Origin: a virus
DNA length: 27,150 nucleotides
IMG/VR virus record: IMGVR_UViG_3300025598_000145
Coordinates: 1-27,150 of that record
Strand: one strand, 5' to 3'
Below, piece after piece: positions 16,010 through 23,622 of the stretch; the stretch's first letter is position 1; each line of letters begins with the position of its first letter. The notes under the pieces are model-generated. The model was given only the letters and a program-made list of their open reading frames with translations. It was not told where the DNA came from and did not search any database. A program made the translations under genes and the position numbers.

Positions 16010-16562
16010 CTGTTAAACCTCGATATTCTCTATCTATATCATCCTCTGGTTTTTTATCGTAACCAGCAAAAAATTGATCACTAAACTGTTGTGATCTAAG
16101 AAGTGTTTTTTGAATTTCGGGTTGCTCATAAAAATCATTATTTTGTAACTCTACGTGATCACAAAAAGGGCATGCAGAGTGGTCCAACTTAACCGGCGTA
16201 TATTTTGAACCATCTGGATAATCTCTACCTTCAGTTCTAGACACCCCATGGCGATCATGACCTCGCAAAATACCGTCATAAATTGCACCATCAGCTATAG
16301 TTGGGTGATCGGAAGGGACTAGGAGCCTAGTCTTATGCTCGTTCTTTAACGCTTCCATCTCAGGCGTATAAGTACCTGCTTTTTTAAAGTGGTCTGAAAT
16401 ATTATCTAATGTTCTTAAATTAGAGTTTTGAATTGTCTTTTCTACTTCAGACTTATTTTGGTAATAATTTGGTGACATAGTAGCGTCAACAATTCTATCC
16501 AGCTCTTCTCGATCACGGTCTGTGTACTTACCAAATTCAAAATCGTTAGTATTGCGTCCCAT
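15999..16562 (-). CDS. Unknown hydrophilic protein with CxxC (187 aa)
   Basis: ATG at 16562 overlaps the stop of the 54-aa ORF as TAATG. The protein is hydrophilic and charged, with a central segment LDHSACPFCDHVELQNNDFY carrying one CPFC pair. The N-terminal half is helical (DREELDRIVDATMSPNYYQN). The CPFC with nearby histidines could hold a metal, but only one Cys pair is present. Similar small CPxC/CPEC elements occur near the C-terminus of the 946-aa protein and in neighbouring small ORFs. Function unknown. Confidence 0.75.
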   Translation of the reverse strand: MGRNTNDFEFGKYTDRDREELDRIVDATMSPNYYQNKSEVEKTIQNSNLRTLDNISDHFKKAGTYTPEMEALKNEHKTRLLVPSDHPTIADGAIYDGILRGHDRHGVSRTEGRDYPDGSKYTPVKLDHSACPFCDHVELQNNDFYEQPEIQKTLLRSQQFSDQFFAGYDKKPEDDIDREYRGLTDGN

Positions 16563-16726
16563 TACTTGCTCTTCTTTTTAGACACAGCCATATTATCAAT
16601 TAGATTTGGGTATGGACGACCGGCAGCTTTAGCACGTGCTTTAGCGGCAGATTTCTTCTTTGATGACAACTTCTTATGCTTGCCACCATCAGGATCTTTT
16701 TTATCCCAAACTTTTTTCTCAGCCAT
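16562..16726 (-). CDS. Small basic protein (54 aa)
   Basis: Found by reading the gap between annotated-length genes. ATG at 16726 overlaps the previous stop (TAATG), and the TAA at 16562-16564 overlaps the next ATG (TAATG). The sequence begins MAEKKVWDKKDPDGGKHKKL and contains AKARAKAAGRPYPNLIDNMA then SKKKSK. It is extremely Lys/Ala-rich, like a histone-tail-type or DNA-coating peptide. The 'GRPYPNL.DNMA' end recurs in small phage proteins that I have seen, without a known function. The perfect coupling on both sides makes it a convincing gene. Confidence 0.75.
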   Translation of the reverse strand: MAEKKVWDKKDPDGGKHKKLSSKKKSAAKARAKAAGRPYPNLIDNMAVSKKKSK

Positions 16727-17019
16727 TAGCAGTCCCACGCCCTCAATGACTTATTAATGCGGCTATTTGGATCTTTAGCGGTCTTTGACGAGGTATTGTG
16801 CTTCTTCATGCCTTCCATACGAGCACAGAAAGATTTACGACGAGCGGCAGACTTCTTAGACTTAGCGGCCTCTTCCTTTTTAACAGGCGGCTTTAGATTG
16901 TGACCTTCTTTTTTAGCAGAAGCACGCCCTCTAGCGTTTAGACCACCTTCAGGATTTTGACCTTCTTTACGAGTCCAAGCTGGTGACTTGTGGTGTTCTT
17001 TTTTCTTAGTAGTTGTCAT
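16726..17019 (-). CDS. Small basic protein, DUF6321-like (97 aa)
   Basis: I chose ATG at 17019 over an upstream ATG at 17070. It has GGAAGGA nine bases upstream and overlaps the preceding stop as ATGA, while the longer form would run 54 nt into the previous gene. The sequence SPAWTRKEGQNPEGGLNARG followed by RASAKKEGHNLKPPVKKEE and RRKSFCARMEGMKKH matches my memory of the DUF6321 phage family (GGLN..GR.S...EG..LK.PV...RR.SF..RM). It is strongly basic and probably binds nucleic acid. The family's function is not known to me. Confidence 0.7.
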   Translation of the reverse strand: MTTTKKKEHHKSPAWTRKEGQNPEGGLNARGRASAKKEGHNLKPPVKKEEAAKSKKSAARRKSFCARMEGMKKHNTSSKTAKDPNSRINKSLRAWDC

Positions 17020-17219
17020 CCGAATATATCCTTCCGATCTTTTTCTGCATGTTGAGAAGTATCCACACAATCGTGGTTATTTGCTTCCTTTTTACCAGCA
17101 CGAATGGCAGAAGCCCCACCAAGTTTGGTTACATGATAGGCACAAGTACGACAAGTCCAGGAATGGCTTGTAAGGCCGTTTACCTTACCACCAACCTGGT
17201 AGTCAATCTTTCTTGCCAT
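17016..17219 (-). CDS. Small zinc-finger-like protein (67 aa)
   Basis: ATG at 17219 overlaps the previous stop (TAATG). Contains HSWTCRTCAYHVTKLGG followed by NNHDCVDTSQH: a CxxC pair plus later His and Cys, a likely single zinc site. Basic and very small. It sits in a run of five overlapping small genes, most of which carry Cys pairs or Lys-rich tails. Function unknown. A nucleic-acid-binding role is plausible. Confidence 0.7.
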   Translation of the reverse strand: MARKIDYQVGGKVNGLTSHSWTCRTCAYHVTKLGGASAIRAGKKEANNHDCVDTSQHAEKDRKDIFG

Positions 17220-17416
17220 TAGTTGCTCGATTCACCATTAGCACCACGTCCAGGACGTGCTACAAAAGTTTCCCTATTAGGATCCTTCTCATACCGTTGA
17301 TTGGTAAGAAAAGTCTTTGCTTCATTAGCCCTATATCGTAAGTTTGGTGGCATCTTGCCACAAGACTCACAAAATGTAGCGCTATCTTGAAAGATCTGAA
17401 AACGATAGTCTTTCAT
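17219..17416 (-). CDS. Small CxxC protein (65 aa)
   Basis: ATG at 17416, three bases after the 946-aa gene's stop codon region, with a poor Shine-Dalgarno, so coupling is likely. It starts MKDYRFQIFQDSATFCESCG. There is one CESC pair and no second cysteine pair, and the C-terminus is Arg/Gly/Asn-rich (ARPGRGANGESSN). Function unknown. Confidence 0.65.
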   Translation of the reverse strand: MKDYRFQIFQDSATFCESCGKMPPNLRYRANEAKTFLTNQRYEKDPNRETFVARPGRGANGESSN

Positions 17417-17421
17417 AGGAA

Positions 17422-20262
17422 CTACTCTGCTGAAGTGTCAGGCTTGTTATTTCCACGCTTCTTACGAGTTTCAAATACTTCTCTAGGGTTTGGAAGAATA
17501 AACTTATCATCAGAAGGCTTAACAGTGTCCATAAGCTTAGCTTCAGGCTCTGTTCCTTCTAGTACTTTATTCTCACCATTAACCTGAATAGACAAGGTCC
17601 TACCTGGTACTCCGTTGCTTGCAGCAAGAGGTGGCTTGCCTTCTTCCAAAAGACTCTGACGAAGTGGGTCAAAGCTAGCGGCAGCTTCCTGTCCACGCTT
17701 TCTAGACGCTGCACTAGCAAGCTTTACACACTCTGGGCACTGAGGGTTATTTGTACCGCCAGCTACGTGAGTTTGGTGCTCAGCTTCCATATCAACAGGC
17801 TTTCCATCACGATGGATAGGTCCTTGTGAAATATAGCGCTTATTCTCACCGCTTCTAAAACCCATTTCAGAACCACGCTTTAGACGTGTCATCATGTTAC
17901 CGAAGCTGCGACCACGCTTAATAGAGTCTGTAACTAGATCAGCAATATGGGTTGCTCCGGATACACTGTGGTTTTCAAACACACGGTTTCCGTTTTGATC
18001 CTTATATGGATGCCAACCTTCATGCAGCCAGTCAACGCCCTTACCGATCTTTCCTTTGGCCGTAGGCTTAATACCACTTTGAGACCTAGAGTCTCCATTG
18101 AATCCCATAAATGGTGATTCTGAACCACGCATAGGTCCATTACGAAGTGGGTTATGTGGATGGCTCATATCACTCAAAGGAATGACTTCATTGCCATGCC
18201 TAAAGAAGTCTGTTGCTACATCAACGTTGCCGTTATTAGGATGGTATTCAACCATCTTTCCTGATTGGAAACGCTTCTTATTATCAATGACTTGACGAGC
18301 ATATTCAAGATTATTGCTAAAGTTGCTTGAATTAGTACCCAAGAACTTAGTTAAATGATTGTAGTCTCCGTTATCCCTAGTCTCAGGGATTCCGGCATGA
18401 TTCATAACAAAGGCCATCTTTGCATAGTCACTACGAGCAAAGGCTGGGTGATTTGGGTGACCCGAATCAGTTTCAGGAAGATCTGGGGCCAATCGAGCAG
18501 AAAGACGCTTAGCACGATCAATAACGTGCGGCTCCATGGTAGTAATCTCTGTGCCGGCATTTGCACGGTTTATCATCCTACCGGTTTCAATAGCATTTCG
18601 CTCTGAAGTCTTAGCAGGAGGACGACCAGCAGTGGTTTCATTTAGATTTAGGTCATGAGTGCCCAGGCCTCCTGGCATACGACGCTTTCTAACCCTAGCA
18701 TTTTCTTCTTCAAGAGTCTCTGGACGACCTAATTGGTCCTCAACCTCAACGCTTTCAAAAGTTCTTCCAACACCTGGCTCACTAGCTGTGCTGCGATTAA
18801 CAACATTTTTAGCAGTTAGGCGAGGCTCTTTAACAATTGGCTTTGCAACTTCTTTAACTTTACCTTCGTAGAAGTCAGAATCATCTCCTGGCTCATAATT
18901 AGGAACCATCTCACGATCTTCCCAATTATCACGGAAGTAACCTTCGGCAGGCTCAGCGTGCTTCTGTTCAAACTCGCTGCGCTCAGCTACACGGCGATTG
19001 TGTGCAGCCTCTTGCTCTGAATCAGAAAGATTTCCTTCTTTTGAAATTTCATCTTCATGGCGAGCGTTCATTTCAGCAAACGCTGCTTGACGTGCCTTAT
19101 GCATACGCTTATGCTTTGGAGAACGATAAATACCTGGGGAGATATCCTTCATACGCATAGTGGTTGTGCTAAGAGGATCGGCAGCATTATTGCTTAGGTT
19201 ATACTCGTCCTTTAGATTGCCGTTTTCATCCCAAAGATTTTGCTCAGACCAATTCTTAGGCTCTTTAACACCAGAGGTAGATCCAGACTCTTCATCCTCA
19301 GACAATGACAAGTTGCGCTTGTTTTCTGCAGCCGTGTCTTCTTCATCAATGCTTGCTGCTTCACGCTGCTTTGAGCCTGAAGAACCCACTAAAGGAGTCT
19401 CTACATCTTCTTCAGATACTGCACGCTCTGCGTCAGTAGATAGCTTATCTAGCTCAGCATCCTTAGATGAACGGAATTGCTGACCCTTAAGACTATCTGC
19501 TTTTTCTGCAGCCGTGACAGTATCTCCCTTAGGAGTTCTAAATGCCTGATTAAGTCCAGACTCTATAACACGTGCAGGTCCAGTCTCAGATACTGTAACT
19601 TTTTCTCCACTTTTTAGCTTTCCTTCTGCACCAAGACGGTATGTAGTACTAGCTGGAGATCTTGGATCATTATATGGATAGTTTAGTTCGCCATTTGAAT
19701 CATATTCAGGAATAGGAGTATCTGCAAGAGCACCGCCAGAATTAGCTGCGGTATCTTTTGTTCCCTTACCAATTAGGGTGTTTTTAATTCTATCCAGACG
19801 TGATCGAGCTTCAGTGCGGCGATTAGCCTTTGCAGCTTCTTGCGCCTGTTGTTCTGGTGTAAATTGACCTACAACACGGTTGGCAACTCGCTCACGAGTG
19901 CCACGATTAAGATCTTCTAGATCGTACTCTTTACCATTAGGTCCCATACGCATAGTGGTAGTTGCTAAGTTTTTAGCAGTTTCTACACGCTCACGCTTTG
20001 CTTTTCTGGCAAGACCACGCTTTGCTAAGCGAGCATCTTTATCTTGCTCTCGCTTTGCTGCCATTCTTTCCAAGACATCTGGTGCAGGCTGATCACTGCG
20101 ACGTTCTGCAGCAACTCCCGTAGAGGTTTCTTCAAAACGCTCTGGATTTTGCTCAATGTCGCTTGTCTCAGTGCGTACAATCTCAGGACGATCTGCAAAT
20201 GGCAAACGGACAACACTTTGTCCGCCTTTTCCAGGAGCAGTGTACTTATCAAATTGGCCCAT
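17422..20262 (-). CDS. Very large hydrophilic protein, unknown, possible internal virion/ejected protein (946 aa)
   Basis: ATG at 20262 with GGAGG about 7 nt upstream. Almost the whole protein is charged and low in hydrophobics, so largely disordered or helical: Arg/Lys/Glu-rich near residues 60-95 (REQDKDARLAKRGLARKAKR), acidic Ser-rich near 280-340. A short motif TTTMRM occurs twice (about 102 and 367). From about residue 600 it is more ordered (HVIDRAKRLSARLAPDLPET, NHPAFARSDYAKMAFVMNH, DWLHEGWHPYKDQNGNRVFE). Near the end is NNPQCPECVKLASAASRKRG, a CPEC pair similar to that of the 44-aa ORF at 23780-23914. No enzyme family is recognised. Candidates are an internal head protein, an ejected protein, or a host-modifying protein. 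Confidence 0.75.
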   Translation of the reverse strand: MGQFDKYTAPGKGGQSVVRLPFADRPEIVRTETSDIEQNPERFEETSTGVAAERRSDQPAPDVLERMAAKREQDKDARLAKRGLARKAKRERVETAKNLATTTMRMGPNGKEYDLEDLNRGTRERVANRVVGQFTPEQQAQEAAKANRRTEARSRLDRIKNTLIGKGTKDTAANSGGALADTPIPEYDSNGELNYPYNDPRSPASTTYRLGAEGKLKSGEKVTVSETGPARVIESGLNQAFRTPKGDTVTAAEKADSLKGQQFRSSKDAELDKLSTDAERAVSEEDVETPLVGSSGSKQREAASIDEEDTAAENKRNLSLSEDEESGSTSGVKEPKNWSEQNLWDENGNLKDEYNLSNNAADPLSTTTMRMKDISPGIYRSPKHKRMHKARQAAFAEMNARHEDEISKEGNLSDSEQEAAHNRRVAERSEFEQKHAEPAEGYFRDNWEDREMVPNYEPGDDSDFYEGKVKEVAKPIVKEPRLTAKNVVNRSTASEPGVGRTFESVEVEDQLGRPETLEEENARVRKRRMPGGLGTHDLNLNETTAGRPPAKTSERNAIETGRMINRANAGTEITTMEPHVIDRAKRLSARLAPDLPETDSGHPNHPAFARSDYAKMAFVMNHAGIPETRDNGDYNHLTKFLGTNSSNFSNNLEYARQVIDNKKRFQSGKMVEYHPNNGNVDVATDFFRHGNEVIPLSDMSHPHNPLRNGPMRGSESPFMGFNGDSRSQSGIKPTAKGKIGKGVDWLHEGWHPYKDQNGNRVFENHSVSGATHIADLVTDSIKRGRSFGNMMTRLKRGSEMGFRSGENKRYISQGPIHRDGKPVDMEAEHQTHVAGGTNNPQCPECVKLASAASRKRGQEAAASFDPLRQSLLEEGKPPLAASNGVPGRTLSIQVNGENKVLEGTEPEAKLMDTVKPSDDKFILPNPREVFETRKKRGNNKPDTSAE

Positions 20263-20264
20263 TA

Positions 20265-20933
20265 TTAGTCCTCCAAAAGTCCTGTAGCGTGTTCTTCATT
20301 GAAAAGTGGGCCGGTAGTGCTACCACTTTCATCTTTAACGTCTTCCCAGTCACCCTGAGCATTCTTAATCTGACCTAGAGGTGTTTTTGCAGTAGCTAGG
20401 CTTTGATTAAATACGCCAGTACGTCCTTCAGCACCGGTCGTATTTTCTGAAAAGGTTGTTCCAGGCTTAAGTGCGTTGAAAACATCAGAGGCTGCAGGCT
20501 TTGCATTTTCTGTTTTAATTTTTTGCCTATCTGCGGCATTCTTTTCTTCTTGAACCCTAAGGGAGATATCTCCTAGGACACCATTACGAATTCCAGCAAG
20601 TGCGGAGTGTTCTTTCCACAAACGATTGCCTTCTTCTTCGCCATGGGTATCAATGTAAGATTGGCGATTAGCCTCAAAGTTAGATTGGGTTCCGAGACCC
20701 TCAGCCATGTTCTTTGCGACGTGGTTAAACGCATCACGCTCTAAACCTTGTTCATGTTGCTTATCCATGCGATCACGCATTAACTTATCATTAAAAAGAG
20801 CAAGACTTTGCTGAAGTTGCATCTTATTCTTCATCTGACGAATACTTCCTACACCACCTAGAAGTTGGTTCAAGAAGTTTCCTCCTCCTGCACCGCCGGC
20901 TGGGGAGATATTCTGACCGCCATTAAGATTCAT
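20265..20933 (-). CDS. Unknown helical protein with Gly-rich N-terminus (222 aa)
   Basis: ATG at 20933, AGGAT upstream, overlapping the previous gene by 11 nt. The first 30 residues are Gly/Asn-rich (NISPAGGAGGGNFLNQLLGG), followed by a long helical Gln/Met-rich region (RQMKNKMQLQQSLALFNDKL) and a hydrophilic C-terminal half. It is coded two bases before the 946-aa gene and shares its hydrophilic character. They are probably partners in the same structure. The Gly-rich amphipathic N-terminus is like those of ejected or pilot-type virion proteins, but this is a guess. Confidence 0.7.
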   Translation of the reverse strand: MNLNGGQNISPAGGAGGGNFLNQLLGGVGSIRQMKNKMQLQQSLALFNDKLMRDRMDKQHEQGLERDAFNHVAKNMAEGLGTQSNFEANRQSYIDTHGEEEGNRLWKEHSALAGIRNGVLGDISLRVQEEKNAADRQKIKTENAKPAASDVFNALKPGTTFSENTTGAEGRTGVFNQSLATAKTPLGQIKNAQGDWEDVKDESGSTTGPLFNEEHATGLLED

Positions 20934-21165
20934 CTAAAGATCCTGTCTTTTCCGATATGGACAAAAGTTTAGCAACTCCGCCCTGTTCTGTAAGCACATG
21001 AGAGTTTTTATTATAGTGGTGGATACAGAAGCTCAAAACCCCGTATGGGAGCTCTACTAGGACTTTAGCCCTAGCTGAGCAGCTATCACATTGAATTCGC
21101 TCCTGAGATTCCTCCGCCAGCGGCATTGCCTGTAACTCCGGTTCCAGTAGCTGTGTCATCTGCAT
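20923..21165 (-). CDS. Small zinc protein, DUF7455-like (80 aa or shorter)
   Basis: The core QCDSCSARAKVLVELPYGVL then FCIHHYNKN matches the pattern of small actinobacterial proteins (CDxCGAxAxVRVxLPxGxLxFCxHH), known to me as DUF7455. Two Cys, one Cys-x-His-His and beta hairpins form a zinc ribbon. Start choice is uncertain: ATG 21165 or 21159 (AAGGA upstream) overlaps the 85-aa gene by about 80 nt, while ATG 21126 has a better GGAG at 9 nt and a 41-nt overlap. The motif is retained in each case. Its presence is one hint of an actinobacterial host. Function unknown. Confidence 0.7.
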   Translation of the reverse strand: MQMTQLLEPELQAMPLAEESQERIQCDSCSARAKVLVELPYGVLSFCIHHYNKNSHVLTEQGGVAKLLSISEKTGSLDES

Positions 21166-21343
21166 CCATTCCTTGGTATTGATCCATGTCTATATCAGAA
21201 TCTGGGCCTAATCCATAGTAAAGCTGGTCGTAGTCTACTACAGAATTGGGGAGGGGAAAGCGAGCATCACCCAGCCGCCCTACTGTTGCAGGGTCCTTTA
21301 GAGGCACCTTGAACTGGCGATGCTCTTTCTTTGGGTGAGTCAT
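21086..21343 (-). CDS. Unknown acidic protein (85 aa)
   Basis: ATG at 21343 with GAGAG upstream. First gene after a strong terminator, so it probably relies on read-through or an unseen promoter. N-terminal half is basic (MTHPKKEHRQFKVPLKDPAT), the middle is acidic (YYGLGPDSDIDMDQYQGMDA), and the end is Gly/Thr-rich. The 3' part overlaps the DUF7455-like gene in another frame. No family recognised. Confidence 0.6.
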   Translation of the reverse strand: MTHPKKEHRQFKVPLKDPATVGRLGDARFPLPNSVVDYDQLYYGLGPDSDIDMDQYQGMDADDTATGTGVTGNAAGGGISGANSM

Positions 21344-21360
21344 ACGAGTATTCTCTCACT

Positions 21361-21393
21361 AAAGCAAAAAGCCGGGAGCGTTAACTCCCGGCT
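21361..21393 (-). terminator. Rho-independent terminator (minus strand)
   Basis: AGCCGGGAG (21370-21378) pairs with CTCCCGGCT (21385-21393), a perfect 9-bp stem with a 6-nt loop. On the minus strand it is followed directly by TTTTTGCTTT. This is the clearest intrinsic terminator in the window and closes the transcript of the PASTA-like protein gene. Confidence 0.85.
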
Positions 21394-21409
21394 AATTACA
21401 TTTAGGCTA

Positions 21410-22513
21410 TTAGGCCCAAGGTGTGATTGTGATCGCAGCACCAGCAGCGGTTGATGCAGTACCTGCAGCAATGCTCTGGGTCTTGATTGTTGCAGAAGCA
21501 CCCTTGACTGTTGGGGTACCTGTAGGTGAAGCAACAGCGATAGCGGTTGTTCCGTTAGAGACAAATGAGACGGTGTTTGTCGCACTTGCGGTAACAGTCC
21601 ATGTACCGTTAAGTTCTGTTGTTGTAGCATCTGCAAGACCAGCGATTGTGATCTTTGTACCAATTGGGAATGCAGCGCCAGCACCTGTAGCAGTAACAGT
21701 TGCAGTAGCTGAGCTAGCTGTACGAGCAGCAGCTGTGATTGAGATCGGTGTGTTGGTTGCAGCAGAAGCTGTGGTAGCAACAAGCTCGACATCACCAAGA
21801 AGTGTTTGAGCATTAGTGGTCGAAAGACCTAGAACTGATGGAACACTTACATAAGCAGTTCCGCCTACGAATGAACCATCTGAGTCAGATGCCCCAGCAC
21901 CAAGTTGTGCGTAGCCTGTTTGACCAGTGATTGATACGCCTGAACCAGCTGCATTAGTTACTGTGAACTGGTATGCAGTTGCTGATGCGATTGTAGCGTT
22001 TGTAAGGTTGAATGCAGAGGTTGTGAGACCTGAGATCGATACGTTCTGTCCAACCAATGAAGCTGGATTGATTCCGTTTGATTGAGCTGTATAGGTGACG
22101 GTTGTTCCGTTGCCCGAAGCAGCTGTTACACGAAGGATTGGGTCTCCAGCAATAAAGCTTGGGAATCCTGAGTAATTAGCTTCTGCGATGTTCTGGGTAT
22201 CCTTGGTGTAATCCAAGTATGCAGAGTTTACGGTAGAAGTGTTGGTCCATTGGACGTTCTGTGAGCCGCCAACTGTAACAGTTGCGGAAGGTGTTCCTGC
22301 AGAACGCTCATCGTTTGGTTGTAGTGGGAAGTTACCCCATACGAAATCAACGTTAGGGCGACCCGTAACAGTTGATGTGGTTACATTTTGCAACATTGCG
22401 TATGCGTATGTTGCTGAGGTTGTTGACACAGACAAGCTTGTGTTACCGGTAATTGGGTTACCAGTATAAACTGTCCATGACTCTAGGCTATTGCCTTCGA
22501 GATTAGTTGCCAT
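21410..22513 (-). CDS. Beta-rich surface/decoration protein with PASTA-like segment (367 aa)
   Basis: I chose ATG at 22513 because AGGA lies 8 nt before it. The ATG at 22519 would have only 2 nt spacing. The protein is almost entirely Ser/Thr/Ala beta-rich. Residues about 120-200 (TVTYTAQSNGINPASLVGQN, VSISGLTTSAFNLTNATIAS) and about 270-350 (FPIGTKITIAGLADATTTEL, NGTWTVTASATNTVSFVS) are two copies of a beta module that also occurs in the connector and the 1052-aa fibre. Between them lies AYVSVPSVLGLSTTNAQTLL, the start of a PASTA domain, which in other proteins binds peptidoglycan. Probably a virion decoration or cell-wall-binding protein. Monocistronic, or expressed with the hydrolase, and ended by a strong terminator, so high expression is likely. 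Confidence 0.7.
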   Translation of the reverse strand: MATNLEGNSLESWTVYTGNPITGNTSLSVSTTSATYAYAMLQNVTTSTVTGRPNVDFVWGNFPLQPNDERSAGTPSATVTVGGSQNVQWTNTSTVNSAYLDYTKDTQNIAEANYSGFPSFIAGDPILRVTAASGNGTTVTYTAQSNGINPASLVGQNVSISGLTTSAFNLTNATIASATAYQFTVTNAAGSGVSITGQTGYAQLGAGASDSDGSFVGGTAYVSVPSVLGLSTTNAQTLLGDVELVATTASAATNTPISITAAARTASSATATVTATGAGAAFPIGTKITIAGLADATTTELNGTWTVTASATNTVSFVSNGTTAIAVASPTGTPTVKGASATIKTQSIAAGTASTAAGAAITITPWA

Positions 22514-22547
22514 GTACATAGTCCTATCTAGAGAGGGTTAGAGAGTC

Positions 22548-22567
22548 TTGCCCAAGAGACAGGGCAA
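22548..22567 (-). other. Small hairpin between hydrolase and decoration genes
   Basis: TTGCCC (22548-22553) pairs with GGGCAA (22562-22567) around an 8-nt loop in the 68-bp gap. No U tract follows. It could be a weak attenuator or a processing site. Confidence 0.3.
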
Positions 22568-22581
22568 TGGTAACAGAGGTA

Positions 22582-23166
22582 CTAGGCTTCTTGTACGTAA
22601 ATGCGGGTTTCTCCACCAGAGTTGACATCAAATTCCCTTGAAGCATCAATTGCCGTAGTCATAGCCTTCTTAGCGTACTCTATATCGGTAAATAGACGTG
22701 AGCTAGTCTTTGCGGCCTGGAATAAAGAGCCTTGAGCAAAGTCTCCACCACTACCTGAGGTAATGTAGTTACGGATGTCACGGTCGTATGAGTAGTCTTC
22801 ATCAATAATATAGACGATACCTTGGACAGCTATGATAAACACGTTCTCATATTGTGCGTAATCGCCATCATCCTTCATGTCGTATCCGCCATCAATAAAT
22901 AGCTGACGCATGCCGGGAATAAAAGTCTTAACCATCCAGGTGTCTAACTGTTCAACAGTAGAGTTAGCACGTGGCTTTGGGGCCTTCCAAGCTCGTTGTA
23001 GGAGGTTCATACCTCGACCAAGCCCACAACCTGCGATAAGGATGCCGTTGTTATCGATAACCTTATGATCGTTCATTTGCACTTTACGGTACTCGTAATA
23101 GGTTGCTTGGGTATCTGCACCCATAACTACCCAGCCGTCACCCTGAATTGCAGCGATTGTTGTCAT
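22582..23166 (-). CDS. Proteasome beta/HslV-type Ntn-hydrolase (194 aa)
   Basis: ATG at 23166 with GAGGG upstream. After Met removal the protein would begin with Thr (MTTIAAIQGDGWVVMGADTQ), like proteasome beta subunits and HslV, where Thr1 is the nucleophile. D18 (GADTQAT) fits Asp17, K35 (DHKVI, before GILIAGCG) fits Lys33, S139 in TSGSGGDFAQG fits Ser129, and D180-x-x-S183-GG fits Asp166/Ser169. All catalytic-site positions are therefore present with no long propeptide. Length fits a single subunit. No alpha subunit or ATPase partner (Mpa or HslU type) is coded here. Roles to consider: head-maturation protease, turnover of host proteins, or modification of the host proteasome. It lies just upstream of a virion-like decoration gene. 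Confidence 0.8.
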   Translation of the reverse strand: MTTIAAIQGDGWVVMGADTQATYYEYRKVQMNDHKVIDNNGILIAGCGLGRGMNLLQRAWKAPKPRANSTVEQLDTWMVKTFIPGMRQLFIDGGYDMKDDGDYAQYENVFIIAVQGIVYIIDEDYSYDRDIRNYITSGSGGDFAQGSLFQAAKTSSRLFTDIEYAKKAMTTAIDASREFDVNSGGETRIYVQEA

Positions 23167-23196
23167 TTTTCCCTCTCGTAGGTTCCCCTAAGGGTA

Positions 23197-23622
23197 TCAC
23201 ATGTACTCTTGAACGCCTACCTCAAAGGTCTCAGCCCGAGTACGGGGTAGAGTTCCATATGAGGTTCTGAGCCAAGGAAGGCCCAATAATGCATCATTTA
23301 CAAAGTCATTAGTGGAATTGGCTGTTTTTAACATATCCCACATTTCGGGCAAAACGCCATCGTACTGAATCCAAGTATATTGGGCTCTTCCGCCGACGGA
23401 CGGGTCTGTCATTACAATGACAAGAGTTTCAGTATTAGAGTTATAGCAGCACTTCTGAGCTCGGGGGCGTGGACCACCGGAGGTGGGGGCGGGAATCTCT
23501 TCATATCCTGGCCCACATACACGGCTACGCTCTCTATCGTACTTTAAGGCAGCAGCAATAGCGGCATAGTTATCGTAATCGACAACAGGCCTAAAGTGCC
23601 TTGCACGATATCGATCGCTCAT
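23197..23622 (-). CDS. KTSR-like domain protein 1 (141 aa)
   Basis: I chose ATG at 23622 because it forms an ATGA overlap with the FmdB-like stop and has GGGGAGG just upstream. A TTG four codons earlier is less likely. The core CCYNSNTETLVIVMTDPS, YTWIQYDGVLPEMWDMLKTA, NSTNDFVNDALLGLPW follows the KTSR-domain layout (strand 'T.TL.V.F', 'Y.Y..VP...W..L..A.S...Y....I...Y'). The protein at 25196-25732 has the same core, so the two are paralogs. KTSR domains occur alone in phages and bacteria and are thought to bind nucleic acid or protein. Function unproven. Confidence 0.75.
   Translation of the reverse strand: MSDRYRARHFRPVVDYDNYAAIAAALKYDRERSRVCGPGYEEIPAPTSGGPRPRAQKCCYNSNTETLVIVMTDPSVGGRAQYTWIQYDGVLPEMWDMLKTANSTNDFVNDALLGLPWLRTSYGTLPRTRAETFEVGVQEYM

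Noticed and set aside
17016-17070. Longer start (ATG 17070) for the DUF6321-like gene
   Set aside because: The ATG at 17019 has a good ribosome site and an ATGA overlap with the preceding gene; the longer form would add residues with no family match.
21340-21813. 157-aa Leu/Gln-rich minus-strand ORF
   Set aside because: It lies in another frame inside the decoration gene, runs across the terminator, and lacks start signals.
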